Assembly (NCBI GenBank): GCA_937880335.1 | Contig: CALFLJ010000234.1 | Coordinates: 1 to 39,599, forward strand | Reading direction: 5' to 3' | DNA from: an uncultured Succinatimonas sp. | Lineage (GTDB): Bacteria; Pseudomonadota; Gammaproteobacteria; Enterobacterales; Succinivibrionaceae | DNA: 39,599 bases | In this document: in pieces, positions 16,247 through 24,897 of the stretch | How the letters are laid out: each line of letters opens with the position of its first letter | Numbering within the stretch: the stretch's first letter is position 1 | Made by a program: the position numbers and the translations under genes | Notes under the pieces: generated by a model | Seen by the model: the letters and a program-made list of their open reading frames with translations, nothing else | The model's database searches: none | Told to the model about the DNA's origin: nothing

Positions 16247-18319
16247 ATGGAATTTTTTAATAACGTTTTAGATAAAGATTTTCCTTACTTGATGATTGTT
16301 GGGGTATGTCTTTTGCTAGCAATTTTTGTTTGTATTGCTATAGCTTTAGCTAAGACGGTAGGTTATTTCGTTGAGCGTTTTCCTAAAGAAGAGGCAGAGC
16401 ATAAAGAATATTTAAATTATAAAGCTCGCGCAGATATGCTTAAAGCTCAGGTTGATGCCTACAATGAGCAAATAGGAAAATTAAGAGATGAATATAATTT
16501 AGCAATTAAAGAGGCTAAAGATAATCTTACAGAAATAGGAATTAAAGACGACTTACAAAAAGATTTAGAGAAAATTGAACGATCATTAGAATGCGCTCAA
16601 ACTGAACTTTTTGACACTATTAAAGAAACAGCAAAATCAAAAAGTGAAGCTGAGTTTTTAAATACAGCATTACCAAGACTGAAAAAAGACAAAGAGAAAA
16701 TTGAGAAAGAAATAGCTGATTTACAAAATAAGGAAAAGTCTTTTAAATCACCTAATAGTGAGTTATCTAAATATATAAAGGAAATTAAAGAGCTTGAAGA
16801 TAAGCGAGATAAATTAGATAAAGAATATCGTAATTTGAATTCTGACTTTTCAGATAAAAAAGAAAATATCTCAAAACTTGAGGATAAGCTTGATAAGATA
16901 AATTCAGAGTTATCTAATAAAGAGCGCGTCACTAAGGAAATTGCTGAATTAAAAAGAGATCTTTCCCGTAAAGAAAGCGAGCTTAGTTCAGTAAATAATC
17001 AATTAGCTATAGGTAAATTAGAGTTAAGTAAGCTTGAGGCTATTTGTGGAAAATTAAGTAGTGAAATTCAAAATCATAATAATGAAAAGAAAAAATTTGA
17101 AGAAGGTTATCAAAGACTTGTTTGTATGCCAACAAGCTTAAGTGATTTTGCCTTAAATTCACAAGATGATAGATTTCAAGATGAAATAACAGAATTAAGA
17201 AATTTTGCCTCGTATCTTGAAGCTCAGAGGTTTTCCTTCTCAGAAAGAACCATAAATGCTTTCCATACAGCATTAAAGATCCAAGATTTTAACCCTTTAA
17301 CAGTATTAGCTGGTATTTCAGGAACTGGTAAAACATTATTACCTACAAAATATGCTGAGTTTTTTGGTATTTATTCTCTAGTTATTCCAGTTGAACCAAG
17401 ATGGGATTCTCCTCAAGATTTATTGGGTTTTTATAATTATTTAGAAAAGAAATATCAGGCTACAGAGTTATCTAGAACCTTAGTTGCATTTGATAGCGTC
17501 AATTCCTATTCTCAAGGTAATCGAGTTCGCTCGCTAAAGGATGCTAAAGCTGCATCTGTTTTAGGAGATCGTATGCTCTTAGTTTTGCTTGATGAGATGA
17601 ATTTAGCTCGTACTGAGTATTATTTTGCAAATTTCCTCTCAAGATTAGAGTTAAGACGTACAGTTAAAGATGTAAACATCAGTGCTCAAAGACGTAAGGC
17701 CGAAATTACCATTGATGATCAATTTGGTAACATTTGGGTTCCAAATAATGTGCTATTTGTTGGAACTATGAATGAAGATGAGTCAACTCAAACTCTTTCA
17801 GATAAAGTTTTAGATAGAGCAAACCTCTTAAGATTTGGTAAACCAGAGGATCCTGATAGGTTAAATGGACAGCCAAGGCGTACAGCTCCTATACAGGCTC
17901 ATAATGCTATGTCTTATAAAGATGATTATAAAAAATGGCTTAAAACAGATCTTAGTTATGAAGGAAAAGATGAAATCTCATCAATACTTAAAGAAATCAA
18001 TGATGCTATGGAGCTTATAGGTAAGCCTTTTGGTTATCGTGTAAATCAAGCTATTCATGCTTATATCAGTAATTATCCTACAAGTGAAAGCGACGAAATT
18101 TTTCAATATGCGTTATCTGATCAAATTGAGCAGAAGATTATGCCTAAATTAAGAGGTTTAGACTTATCTGATGGAAATGTGGATGATTGCTTAACAAAGA
18201 TTTCCTCTATTATTGATAAGACTAAGGATGATGCTCTTATTGAGGCTTTTATGAAAGCTAAGGATGATAGCTTAGGTTCAGGAATGTTTATGTGGCAAGG
18301 TGTAAGTCGTAAAGTATAA
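16247..18319 (+). CDS. Membrane-anchored coiled-coil McrB-like AAA+ ATPase
   Basis: An ATP- or GTP-hydrolysing motor of the McrB/dynein-related AAA_5 group. Residues 12-40 form one membrane segment, about 50-290 are coiled coil, and about 330-645 are the AAA+ domain. Walker A is GISGTGKT (356-363). It is followed by VEPRWDSPQDLLGFYNYLEKKY, the typical McrB-like region, Walker B LLVLLDEMN (Asp449-Glu450), a conserved ARTEYYFANFLSRLE stretch, and sensor/finger VGTMNEDESTQTLSDKVLDRAN. All key residues look intact. The acidic N-terminus and basic flank after the segment place the ATPase in the cytoplasm. The partner gene follows 2 nt later, as in McrB-McrC pairs. Nucleotide choice (GTP or ATP) cannot be read. 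Confidence 0.9.
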   Translation: MEFFNNVLDKDFPYLMIVGVCLLLAIFVCIAIALAKTVGYFVERFPKEEAEHKEYLNYKARADMLKAQVDAYNEQIGKLRDEYNLAIKEAKDNLTEIGIKDDLQKDLEKIERSLECAQTELFDTIKETAKSKSEAEFLNTALPRLKKDKEKIEKEIADLQNKEKSFKSPNSELSKYIKEIKELEDKRDKLDKEYRNLNSDFSDKKENISKLEDKLDKINSELSNKERVTKEIAELKRDLSRKESELSSVNNQLAIGKLELSKLEAICGKLSSEIQNHNNEKKKFEEGYQRLVCMPTSLSDFALNSQDDRFQDEITELRNFASYLEAQRFSFSERTINAFHTALKIQDFNPLTVLAGISGTGKTLLPTKYAEFFGIYSLVIPVEPRWDSPQDLLGFYNYLEKKYQATELSRTLVAFDSVNSYSQGNRVRSLKDAKAASVLGDRMLLVLLDEMNLARTEYYFANFLSRLELRRTVKDVNISAQRRKAEITIDDQFGNIWVPNNVLFVGTMNEDESTQTLSDKVLDRANLLRFGKPEDPDRLNGQPRRTAPIQAHNAMSYKDDYKKWLKTDLSYEGKDEISSILKEINDAMELIGKPFGYRVNQAIHAYISNYPTSESDEIFQYALSDQIEQKIMPKLRGLDLSDGNVDDCLTKISSIIDKTKDDALIEAFMKAKDDSLGSGMFMWQGVSRKV

Positions 18320-18321
18320 GT

Positions 18322-19950
18322 ATGAGTAAATTTTTGTTTAAGATAAGACATTATCCGTGGCAGATAAGTGGCACTTATTCAAAAAATTATACAGAATCAG
18401 ATCTTTTTAATAAAGATGAAATAGAGCTATCTTATACTGGAGGATTAGTTCTTGAATTGCCTCAAGAGCTAGTCTTACAGCAAATAAACTTTGGCCAAAA
18501 TCCTGCTTTTTTACCTCTATTTGAAAGATTTCAAATAGAGACTAGTTATTGTAATTTAATTTATTACAACAATTTACATAAAGATGCATACCTTAGAATA
18601 AATCAAAAAAAGATTGCTCTTAAACTTACGAATACCAAGGAAAAAAGTTCTCAGAATCTTAAGGCTGTAGAGCATTATTTGTCTTATTTTGATGAACTTA
18701 TTAAAGATGACAATAATATTTATTGTGAGGATCTTTATCCTAAATTAAGTGAGCTTTTTGGTGATGGCCATGAAAAGCCTCGCTATTCCTTTATAGCTAG
18801 TATTGCACCTGATTTAATAAAAATATTGCCGCAGATATTTAGCGGTTTACGTAAGATCTTAGTCGGTCAACGTATGATGATGCCTATAAGCAGAGTTAAA
18901 GAACTAGATGCTCCATGCATTAGACATTTAATTAAGCAACCTGGCGATACGATTCAAGAGAAGACAGCATCAAATGATTTTAAAATGCTAGCTATAGCTC
19001 GTGTGGAAAAGTTTGATCTTTTAGAAAACCGAGTTTTAAAGGACTTTATTATAAGGGCAGAAAAAGCTTGTCGAGTATATCTTGATGAGTATAAGGGAAA
19101 GGGGGATGCTTTTAAGCATTCTTTAAGATTAAAGCAGGTTAGATCTCTTTTGTGTTTATTGCAGAATTTTAAAGAAGAGTCTGTATTTAAACTTATATCA
19201 CAACAAAAAAGCCTTCCTACTCCTAATTATGTTTTGCAAAATGAACGGCGCTACAAAGTAATTTGGAAATATTATTTATCCTTAGTGCGTAAAGAAATGC
19301 GTTTAGAAAAAGTCTTTATGTATCAGGATAATCTTTTTAAAGATATAAGTATATTATTTTTAGAGAGTGCTTTTTACAGTTTGATTTTAAATAAAAAAGA
19401 GCCTTCAAAATTAGATTATCAAAGTTTTGGATCATCCTTTTTGACAATTTTTAAAGAACAAATTCAAGGTTATAGGGTAAGTTCTGCTCCCTTAGGTCCG
19501 TTTATTTTATCTAAAAAAGATAAAACTCATGAAAATTTAGTTTATTTAGTTTCAATTGAAAATAATGCATTTGTTAAAGGCAAAACACCTAAGGAATTAG
19601 GAACTAATACATTCTTGAAAATTTATTTTGTTGCAGAAGGTAACATTGATTCTTATAAGTCAGTCCTAGTTCCTATTTATTCAGTTAATTTAGCTCAGGT
19701 TAAAGAGAGTAAAAATGTAAATGAAATTTTCGACAATATGGCTTTAGAGCTTAATTTTGCAGAAAAAAATCTTTACAAGGATAAATTCCTTCTAGGTGGC
19801 ATTTTAATTGTAAGTTATGAAGATAGGCCATTTTTTAAGTTAAAAGGTAAATATGCATTGTTTTCTTTATCAACTAAACCTAATGAATGGGTAGATAATC
19901 TTAAAGATTTTAGAGAAAACCTCTTTTTATACTTAGAGTCAATTTTATGA
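18322..19950 (+). CDS. DUF2357/McrC-like partner of the AAA+ ATPase
   Basis: A 542-residue protein with the layout of DUF2357 proteins, which partner McrB-like ATPases and usually end in a PD-(D/E)xK nuclease. The best landmark is around residue 235: ARVEKFDLLENRVLKDFI, matching the family's ...(D)T.ENRFVK-like motif, then a helical arm with RLKQVRSLLCLLQ and RYKVIWKYYLSLVRKEMRLE. In the C-terminal 190 residues I find no Asp...Glu-x-Lys arrangement that would make a nuclease, so this may be an activator or structural adaptor only. It starts 2 nt after the ATPase and its stop overlaps the next start (ATGA). The family name is by motif; the loss of nuclease is an inference. Confidence 0.75.
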   Translation: MSKFLFKIRHYPWQISGTYSKNYTESDLFNKDEIELSYTGGLVLELPQELVLQQINFGQNPAFLPLFERFQIETSYCNLIYYNNLHKDAYLRINQKKIALKLTNTKEKSSQNLKAVEHYLSYFDELIKDDNNIYCEDLYPKLSELFGDGHEKPRYSFIASIAPDLIKILPQIFSGLRKILVGQRMMMPISRVKELDAPCIRHLIKQPGDTIQEKTASNDFKMLAIARVEKFDLLENRVLKDFIIRAEKACRVYLDEYKGKGDAFKHSLRLKQVRSLLCLLQNFKEESVFKLISQQKSLPTPNYVLQNERRYKVIWKYYLSLVRKEMRLEKVFMYQDNLFKDISILFLESAFYSLILNKKEPSKLDYQSFGSSFLTIFKEQIQGYRVSSAPLGPFILSKKDKTHENLVYLVSIENNAFVKGKTPKELGTNTFLKIYFVAEGNIDSYKSVLVPIYSVNLAQVKESKNVNEIFDNMALELNFAEKNLYKDKFLLGGILIVSYEDRPFFKLKGKYALFSLSTKPNEWVDNLKDFRENLFLYLESIL

Positions 19951-22679
19951 GCAATACATACGTGATTAAGGCCTTTGGACTTAACGATAAAGTTTTAAAT
20001 TGTCAAACAGGGGAAACCTTTAGTACGGGGTTTATTCCAAGCTCTGTTGTTGCTAAAAATAAAAATTTTATTGTAGGTGGATTGCGGGCAATAAGTGATC
20101 GTAGTTGCAGTGGATTTACTCAATATCCAGATCAGATTGTAGAGGATAATTATTCTCAAATTGAAAAAGTTCCGGTTTCTTCACTGTGGTATGCCATTGT
20201 AAATAATAGGGATAATAATAAACTTCTACGCACTATCGAGCATGTAAATTTTGGTTCAAGTTACGAGAGCAAGAAACTTATACTAAAAAAAGAGAAATTT
20301 TCTTTATACATTCATGAATTAATTACAAAACAGTTTGAGGAATTATTTGGAGATTACAAGCGTAAATTTGGGGATGAAGCTTTATTAAAAAAAGAAGAGT
20401 CAAAAATTGTTATTCCTATTCCAAATGAATTAACTGAATATGCTCAGGAAGATCTTTTAAAATCTTTAAAAAAAGACCGAAAAGATATTATTTTTATCTG
20501 GCGCGAAGTTGCAGCCCTTATGCAATATTTGCATCTAAACTATAAAGATTGTGAAAAATACATAAATAAGAAAATTAAAGTTTTTTATGCAGGTGCAGAC
20601 GGTTTTGAGACAGCAATCTTCAAGCTTGAACAGAGAAATAATTTTATTGTACCTATTCGTGTACGTCCTAAAAAAATTACAACTAAAATATCTGGTTTTG
20701 ATTTCTTGTGTAATTGTGTAGAGAACTTTATCCAAAATAAATTTGAAAAAGCTCCAGCTGACCTTAATCTAAGCCGTTTGGTGTGGCAGCTTTTAATGCT
20801 CCGTCCAGAAACTGTCTATAATATTTTAACTTTTGAAAATAAACCGAGTTTTATACCTATTATCTATCCTAATTTCCGTTTAGCGAGCAATATCTATATT
20901 TCAGATGAAAATATAAAAAAATCTTTAGATAAAAATTTATTTTCAACTCTTTTTAATGAATTAAGTTCGAATGGGAAAAAATATAATCCTAATAGATCTA
21001 ATGTAGATATGGAGTCAATTGTAGATTTACTAAAACAGGATTTAGACAATTGTAAGGCTTTATTATTTTGTGGGGATTTAGTAGGACCTAGGTTTTTATC
21101 TAGTGTAAAAGATTTTTTGCCTAAAAATGTTAAGCTACTTTATGAGGAAGAGGATCTAATTTTAGAGGGGTGCAAACTTTATGCTCAAAGACTTGAAAAA
21201 GGAGCCCCTACTTATTTTGATACTTTGCCTCCATTAGAAATTGCTTATTACGATGACAGGGAAAATGATTTCTGCTGGTTCCCTTTAGTAACGGAATCTT
21301 TGATTGCAGGCGGGCAAACTTACGAATTAGAAGAACCTTGCGAAATGTTTTCCTTAAAAAAAGGTGCAAAAGAATTAGAATTTTATCTAAAGACAGAGTC
21401 TTTAGACGCAGAGAGTGGAATCCATTCAAGTAAGAGAATTTTTGATAAGGCTGCAAAAAAAAATATTCCACTACTAATATACGTACAAATGAAGGCAGCG
21501 TTTGGTTTAGCTAAGATCACTTTAAAGAATAACTGTAATTTTGGACCTAAAAGAGGATATATATTTGACTATTCAGAAATGAAAAAAGGTGAGCTTCCTT
21601 ATATATCTTTATCCTTCCCTAGGGATGGGCAAATGTTAGACGGGGCAACTCTTAGCTATACTGAAAAAATTAATATAAATTCTCGAATGGACAAATTTTG
21701 TTCAGCTTTAGATTTATTTTTAAGTTTAAATGGTAAAAAAATAGATGAAATTTCATTATTAGAGCTTGAGCCGGTAATGAATGATGCTTTAAGACAATCA
21801 AAAAATAAAATTTTCTATGATATTAATTTAAGATGTAAAGATGATGATATAAAGGAAAAACTTAATTTAGCTGCAAAAAAAACAGAGCTACTATTAAATC
21901 AGTATTTTCCACCTAAAGGCAATGATTATAAAAAAGCTCAAAAGATAATGGAGGAAAGTGTTCAGGGGCAATTTTTTTATAACTTTTTAAGTCTAAGTGA
22001 GCGAAAACAAAAGGAAGAAATTGCTTCTATAGTAAACTTTATAGATTGGTTTGTATCAAATAAGATTCTGATACGTTCTACATCTTTTTTTAAGTTTACT
22101 CCTAAAGTTGTTACAGATCTTTTTAGAATTTTATTATCTGAACCTTTTATTGAATATGCTAAGCCTAATTTATACTTTGAAGCAGCATGTCATTGCCTTT
22201 TCACATCTAAGGAAGATATTTGTCTTATTTATAATTTCTTTAATAAAGCAAAAGATAGAAATAAAATCTATTATTTTAATGGCTTATTTTGGATTTTAAA
22301 TTATATAAAGGATGCTAAGAAATACCTTGATAAAGAGACTGCTTTAAATATGGTCGAAGCTAGTGTTCAGGCTTTTAAAGATTCTAAGGAAAATAAAAAC
22401 TTTAAAAATAAATTTATTGCTGCAATAAATTTATTTTTGATGGCCTTAAAATACAGATATACTGATAAGTCTTTCTTATCTACTGATGATTATTCAAGTA
22501 CAAGAAACAGGCTTTTAAGATCCATATCTGATTCTATAAATTTTTATCGTCTAAATGATCCTTCAAATCGTTATTATGAAATTTTAGTAGATATTGAACA
22601 GCAAGTTATTGAATTTATAAATAAACGTGGTTCTCAAAATATATTTATGAAATTAAGGAGTCTTGAGGATCCAGATTAA
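19947..22679 (+). CDS. Degenerate Hsp70/actin-like protein
   Basis: A 910-residue protein whose first 520 residues follow the Hsp70/actin fold plan. KVFYAGADGFETAIFKLE at 211-228 stands where Hsp70 has DxGGGTxDvsv. ISGFDFLCNCVENF matches the following GGddFD helix. LLFCGDLVGPRFLSSVKDFL (from about 373) matches the adenosine motif GGsxriP. EEEDLILEGCKLYAQRL matches the DEAVA.GAA helix, then PTYFDTLPPLEIAYY. The N-terminal phosphate loop is not recognisable and the second loop lacks the Gly-Gly-Thr core, so ATP hydrolysis is doubtful. The C-terminal 390 residues are helical and unassigned. The start overlaps the DUF2357 stop. A chaperone-like or filament-like clamp is possible; the actual role is unknown. 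Confidence 0.7.
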   Translation: MSNTYVIKAFGLNDKVLNCQTGETFSTGFIPSSVVAKNKNFIVGGLRAISDRSCSGFTQYPDQIVEDNYSQIEKVPVSSLWYAIVNNRDNNKLLRTIEHVNFGSSYESKKLILKKEKFSLYIHELITKQFEELFGDYKRKFGDEALLKKEESKIVIPIPNELTEYAQEDLLKSLKKDRKDIIFIWREVAALMQYLHLNYKDCEKYINKKIKVFYAGADGFETAIFKLEQRNNFIVPIRVRPKKITTKISGFDFLCNCVENFIQNKFEKAPADLNLSRLVWQLLMLRPETVYNILTFENKPSFIPIIYPNFRLASNIYISDENIKKSLDKNLFSTLFNELSSNGKKYNPNRSNVDMESIVDLLKQDLDNCKALLFCGDLVGPRFLSSVKDFLPKNVKLLYEEEDLILEGCKLYAQRLEKGAPTYFDTLPPLEIAYYDDRENDFCWFPLVTESLIAGGQTYELEEPCEMFSLKKGAKELEFYLKTESLDAESGIHSSKRIFDKAAKKNIPLLIYVQMKAAFGLAKITLKNNCNFGPKRGYIFDYSEMKKGELPYISLSFPRDGQMLDGATLSYTEKININSRMDKFCSALDLFLSLNGKKIDEISLLELEPVMNDALRQSKNKIFYDINLRCKDDDIKEKLNLAAKKTELLLNQYFPPKGNDYKKAQKIMEESVQGQFFYNFLSLSERKQKEEIASIVNFIDWFVSNKILIRSTSFFKFTPKVVTDLFRILLSEPFIEYAKPNLYFEAACHCLFTSKEDICLIYNFFNKAKDRNKIYYFNGLFWILNYIKDAKKYLDKETALNMVEASVQAFKDSKENKNFKNKFIAAINLFLMALKYRYTDKSFLSTDDYSSTRNRLLRSISDSINFYRLNDPSNRYYEILVDIEQQVIEFINKRGSQNIFMKLRSLEDPD

Positions 22680-22698
22680 AACTTCAATATATAATTGT

Positions 22699-23454
22699 AT
22701 GCGCATTTTATTTGACCATCATAGTGGTTTTGCTTTAATTGCAGATAAGGCAATAGTCTTAATTGATATACTAAGAGATGAAAGGTCTGAAGATTTTTCT
22801 TTAAGTATAAAAGAGCTTTTGAAGCTTAATTTGCCTATTTATGTATTAGCGACTCATTTCCATGAGGATCATTTTGATCCTTGTATTCTTTCTTTATCAA
22901 GCTTACCAAACGTTAAATATATCCTTTCCTCTGATATAAAAAAACGTCGAGGAAAGTTTTTTTTAGAAAACACTTTTGATTTAACCTTTATTCGTTTAAA
23001 TCAAGTCTATAAGGATGATAATCTCTCAATTATTCCACTTGATTCTACCGATAGTGGCTTGTCTTTCTATATTAATTTAGAGGGAATAAATTTTTTTCAT
23101 GCTGGAGATTGTAATCTCTGGTATCACCGAGATTTAAGTTTAAATGAACGTAAGATGATGGATGGAACTTTTGAGTCCGTTTTAAAAAATTTAAAGGCAT
23201 TAGACACAATTGATATTTTAATGTTTCCTATAGATGCAAGATTTAAATCACAACGCTTTGCTGGTATTAAAAGGCTTTGTGAGGTTTTAATTCCTAAGTT
23301 TATAATTCCTATGCATGGATGGAATTTGTTCTCTAAGATGATTATTCCTAAAGAATATTGTCAAAATTCAAAGATTTTGCATTTAACCCATAATGAGACT
23401 TTATTCTCTATAGTGAGAAAAGGTGAAGAAATTGAAGTTGTGGAGAAATCATAA
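22699..23454 (+). CDS. Metallo-beta-lactamase-fold hydrolase
   Basis: A binuclear zinc hydrolase of the MBL superfamily, UPF0173/L-ascorbate-lactonase-like in style. The start MRILFDHHSGFALIAD matches the N-terminal strand of this group. The signature THFHEDHFDP gives His53, His55, Asp57 and His58. FFHAGDCNLW supplies the bridging Asp and IPMHGWN the last His. The metal set therefore looks complete, and it should be an active, soluble enzyme of unknown substrate. I chose ATG 22699, 19 nt after the previous stop; an in-frame TTG at 22663 has AAGGAG only 2 nt away and adds residues outside the fold. Its stop overlaps the next start (TAATG). It may belong to the system or to the housekeeping pair behind it. 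Confidence 0.85.
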   Translation: MRILFDHHSGFALIADKAIVLIDILRDERSEDFSLSIKELLKLNLPIYVLATHFHEDHFDPCILSLSSLPNVKYILSSDIKKRRGKFFLENTFDLTFIRLNQVYKDDNLSIIPLDSTDSGLSFYINLEGINFFHAGDCNLWYHRDLSLNERKMMDGTFESVLKNLKALDTIDILMFPIDARFKSQRFAGIKRLCEVLIPKFIIPMHGWNLFSKMIIPKEYCQNSKILHLTHNETLFSIVRKGEEIEVVEKS

Positions 23455-24164
23455 TGATATTTAAGCCCCACAAGGTTGATTGGAAATTAAGACCTAATAT
23501 AAATTTAAAAGTGCAATTAAAGATTCAAGATACTTCACATTTAAATAATGATAAAAGCAAAGAGTCAAATAAAGATCTTATTTTAGAAGATGCTCTGTCT
23601 AATGAAAATACTGCAATCTGTGAAAATCCTGTAAAGGTTAAAGATATAGAAAATGAATTAAGTAGTAAAGCTGACGAGCAAATTGTTAATAACTTGCCTT
23701 GCGATTTTATAGATACAGAAAATAAGTATAAACACGAGCAAAAAAATATAGATGATAAATCTAATGAAGAAATTTCTGATGCTCAAGGTATAGTTGTGGA
23801 TGGTAATGAGTTAAATCCTAACTTAGAGCAATACATTAAAGAAGACCCTATTGTTTATAGAGATGCTGAATATGAAAATTTAGCTGGTAATTATAGTAAT
23901 TGGCATCTTAGAAAAAATCGTGCAGATATTTTTTTAAGTAAAAATGCACAAGAAGATTTTATATCAGCTCTTTTAGAATTTTTAAAGAAAAAGCAATTAA
24001 AAGTTCTACCTTTTGACAATCAAGTTCATTATCTTCCTTCAGATATTTTACTTTTATCAGATACGGATAGTGTTGAGCAAGGATCTGTATTTTATTTATC
24101 TAAAGGTAAAAGAGCGTTATGGCATTTTTTAAAATGTGAGTTAGGGGATAGGGTACAGAAATGA
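23454..24164 (+). CDS. holD: HolD-like protein (DNA polymerase III psi subunit) with long acidic insert
   Basis: Psi links the clamp loader to chi and SSB at the replication fork. Evidence for psi: the N-terminus has VDWKLRP where E. coli psi has TQWSLRRP, in its chi-binding segment. The C-terminal 90 residues end GKRALWHFLKCE where E. coli has ARAALWQQICTYE. The gene is followed by rimI with an ATGA overlap, the conserved holD-rimI order. The product is 236 residues against about 137 in E. coli. The excess is a mostly acidic, Asn/Asp/Glu/Lys-rich, probably disordered stretch of about 120 residues (25-145). A second WHLRKN motif at 150 echoes the N-terminal one. The match is short and by eye, so the assignment is probable, not proven. 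Confidence 0.65.
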   Translation: MIFKPHKVDWKLRPNINLKVQLKIQDTSHLNNDKSKESNKDLILEDALSNENTAICENPVKVKDIENELSSKADEQIVNNLPCDFIDTENKYKHEQKNIDDKSNEEISDAQGIVVDGNELNPNLEQYIKEDPIVYRDAEYENLAGNYSNWHLRKNRADIFLSKNAQEDFISALLEFLKKKQLKVLPFDNQVHYLPSDILLLSDTDSVEQGSVFYLSKGKRALWHFLKCELGDRVQK

Positions 24165-24655
24165 GTATTAGTGAATCTTTTTACACTACAAGGGTTTTAA
24201 CTAAAGAGGATATAAATCTAGCTCCTGAACTTGAAGAAATTGAGCTTAAGTCCATGAAAAATGCCTGGAATTTACAGTATTTAATTGAGTGTTTTGATGA
24301 TACTTATAGGATTATAGGATTGTTTGCAGGAAAAAAAATCATTGGTTTTTCAGTAATTTTTGCTACAAGATTTACTACAGATTTACTTACAATCGGGGTT
24401 TTACCTGAATATCAAGGAAAAAAACTTGGAGCAAAACTTCTTCTAAGTACTTTAAGAGAAGCTTTAAATTGTGGTGCAGTTGAGTGTTTCCTTGAAGTTA
24501 GAAAAAGTAACATTGTTGCTCAAAATCTTTATAAGAAATTTTCTTTTATTATTTCAGGTGAGCGTAAAGAATATTACAATCCGATAGGAGATGAGCCTGC
24601 TGAAGATGCTTTTACTATGTATCTTGAAAACATAGAAAAAAACATACAACGGTAA
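24161..24655 (+). CDS. rimI: Ribosomal-protein-alanine N-acetyltransferase RimI (GNAT)
   Basis: GNAT-family acetyltransferase; RimI acetylates the N-terminus of ribosomal protein S18. The acetyl-CoA loop is YQGKKLGAKLL (Q/R-x-x-G-x-G/A), the preceding strand is LLTIGVLPEYQ, and the C-terminal part has FLEVRKSNIVAQNLYKKFSF, then ERKEYY, the standard RimI ending. 164 residues is close to the usual 150. It overlaps the HolD-like gene by 4 nt (ATGA), as in enterobacteria, and is the last gene of the long + strand operon. No hairpin terminator is obvious after it. Confidence 0.92.
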   Translation: MSISESFYTTRVLTKEDINLAPELEEIELKSMKNAWNLQYLIECFDDTYRIIGLFAGKKIIGFSVIFATRFTTDLLTIGVLPEYQGKKLGAKLLLSTLREALNCGAVECFLEVRKSNIVAQNLYKKFSFIISGERKEYYNPIGDEPAEDAFTMYLENIEKNIQR

Positions 24656-24897
24656 AAAACTGTGCAAAAAACTAGTATAGAACATTTAGTTTTTACAGTA
24701 TGTTAACATCAAAACGTCGAATATTTTTTCTTGAGATGTTTTTTTGACTTTGTGATCAATATTGCGTTTTTGTTAAAGGATTAACTCTGTGCGCTAATGG
24801 ATTGGTTAATAAAGTTATAATAGACATCTGACAGAGAAGATATCTCTATTTACAACACTTCAAGTCCTTAAATGGATGATAATTACAGGAAAATGCA
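24656..24897 (+). promoter_or_regulatory. pntAB upstream region with candidate -10
   Basis: No gene. TATAAT at 24816-24821 precedes pntA by 77 nt but lacks a good -35. A TTGACT at 24744-24749 has no matching -10. TTGAC-N6-ATCAA near 24744-24759 is only loosely like an FNR site, with the wrong spacing. Confidence 0.35.

Noticed and set aside
19947..22679. SrfB virulence protein
   Set aside because: Both are large and actin/Hsp70-like, but the DVGNSHT-type motif of SrfB is not present here and no SrfA/SrfC-like neighbours are seen.
24744..24759. FNR site upstream of pntA
   Set aside because: The half-sites TTGAC and ATCAA are six bases apart rather than four and one is imperfect.
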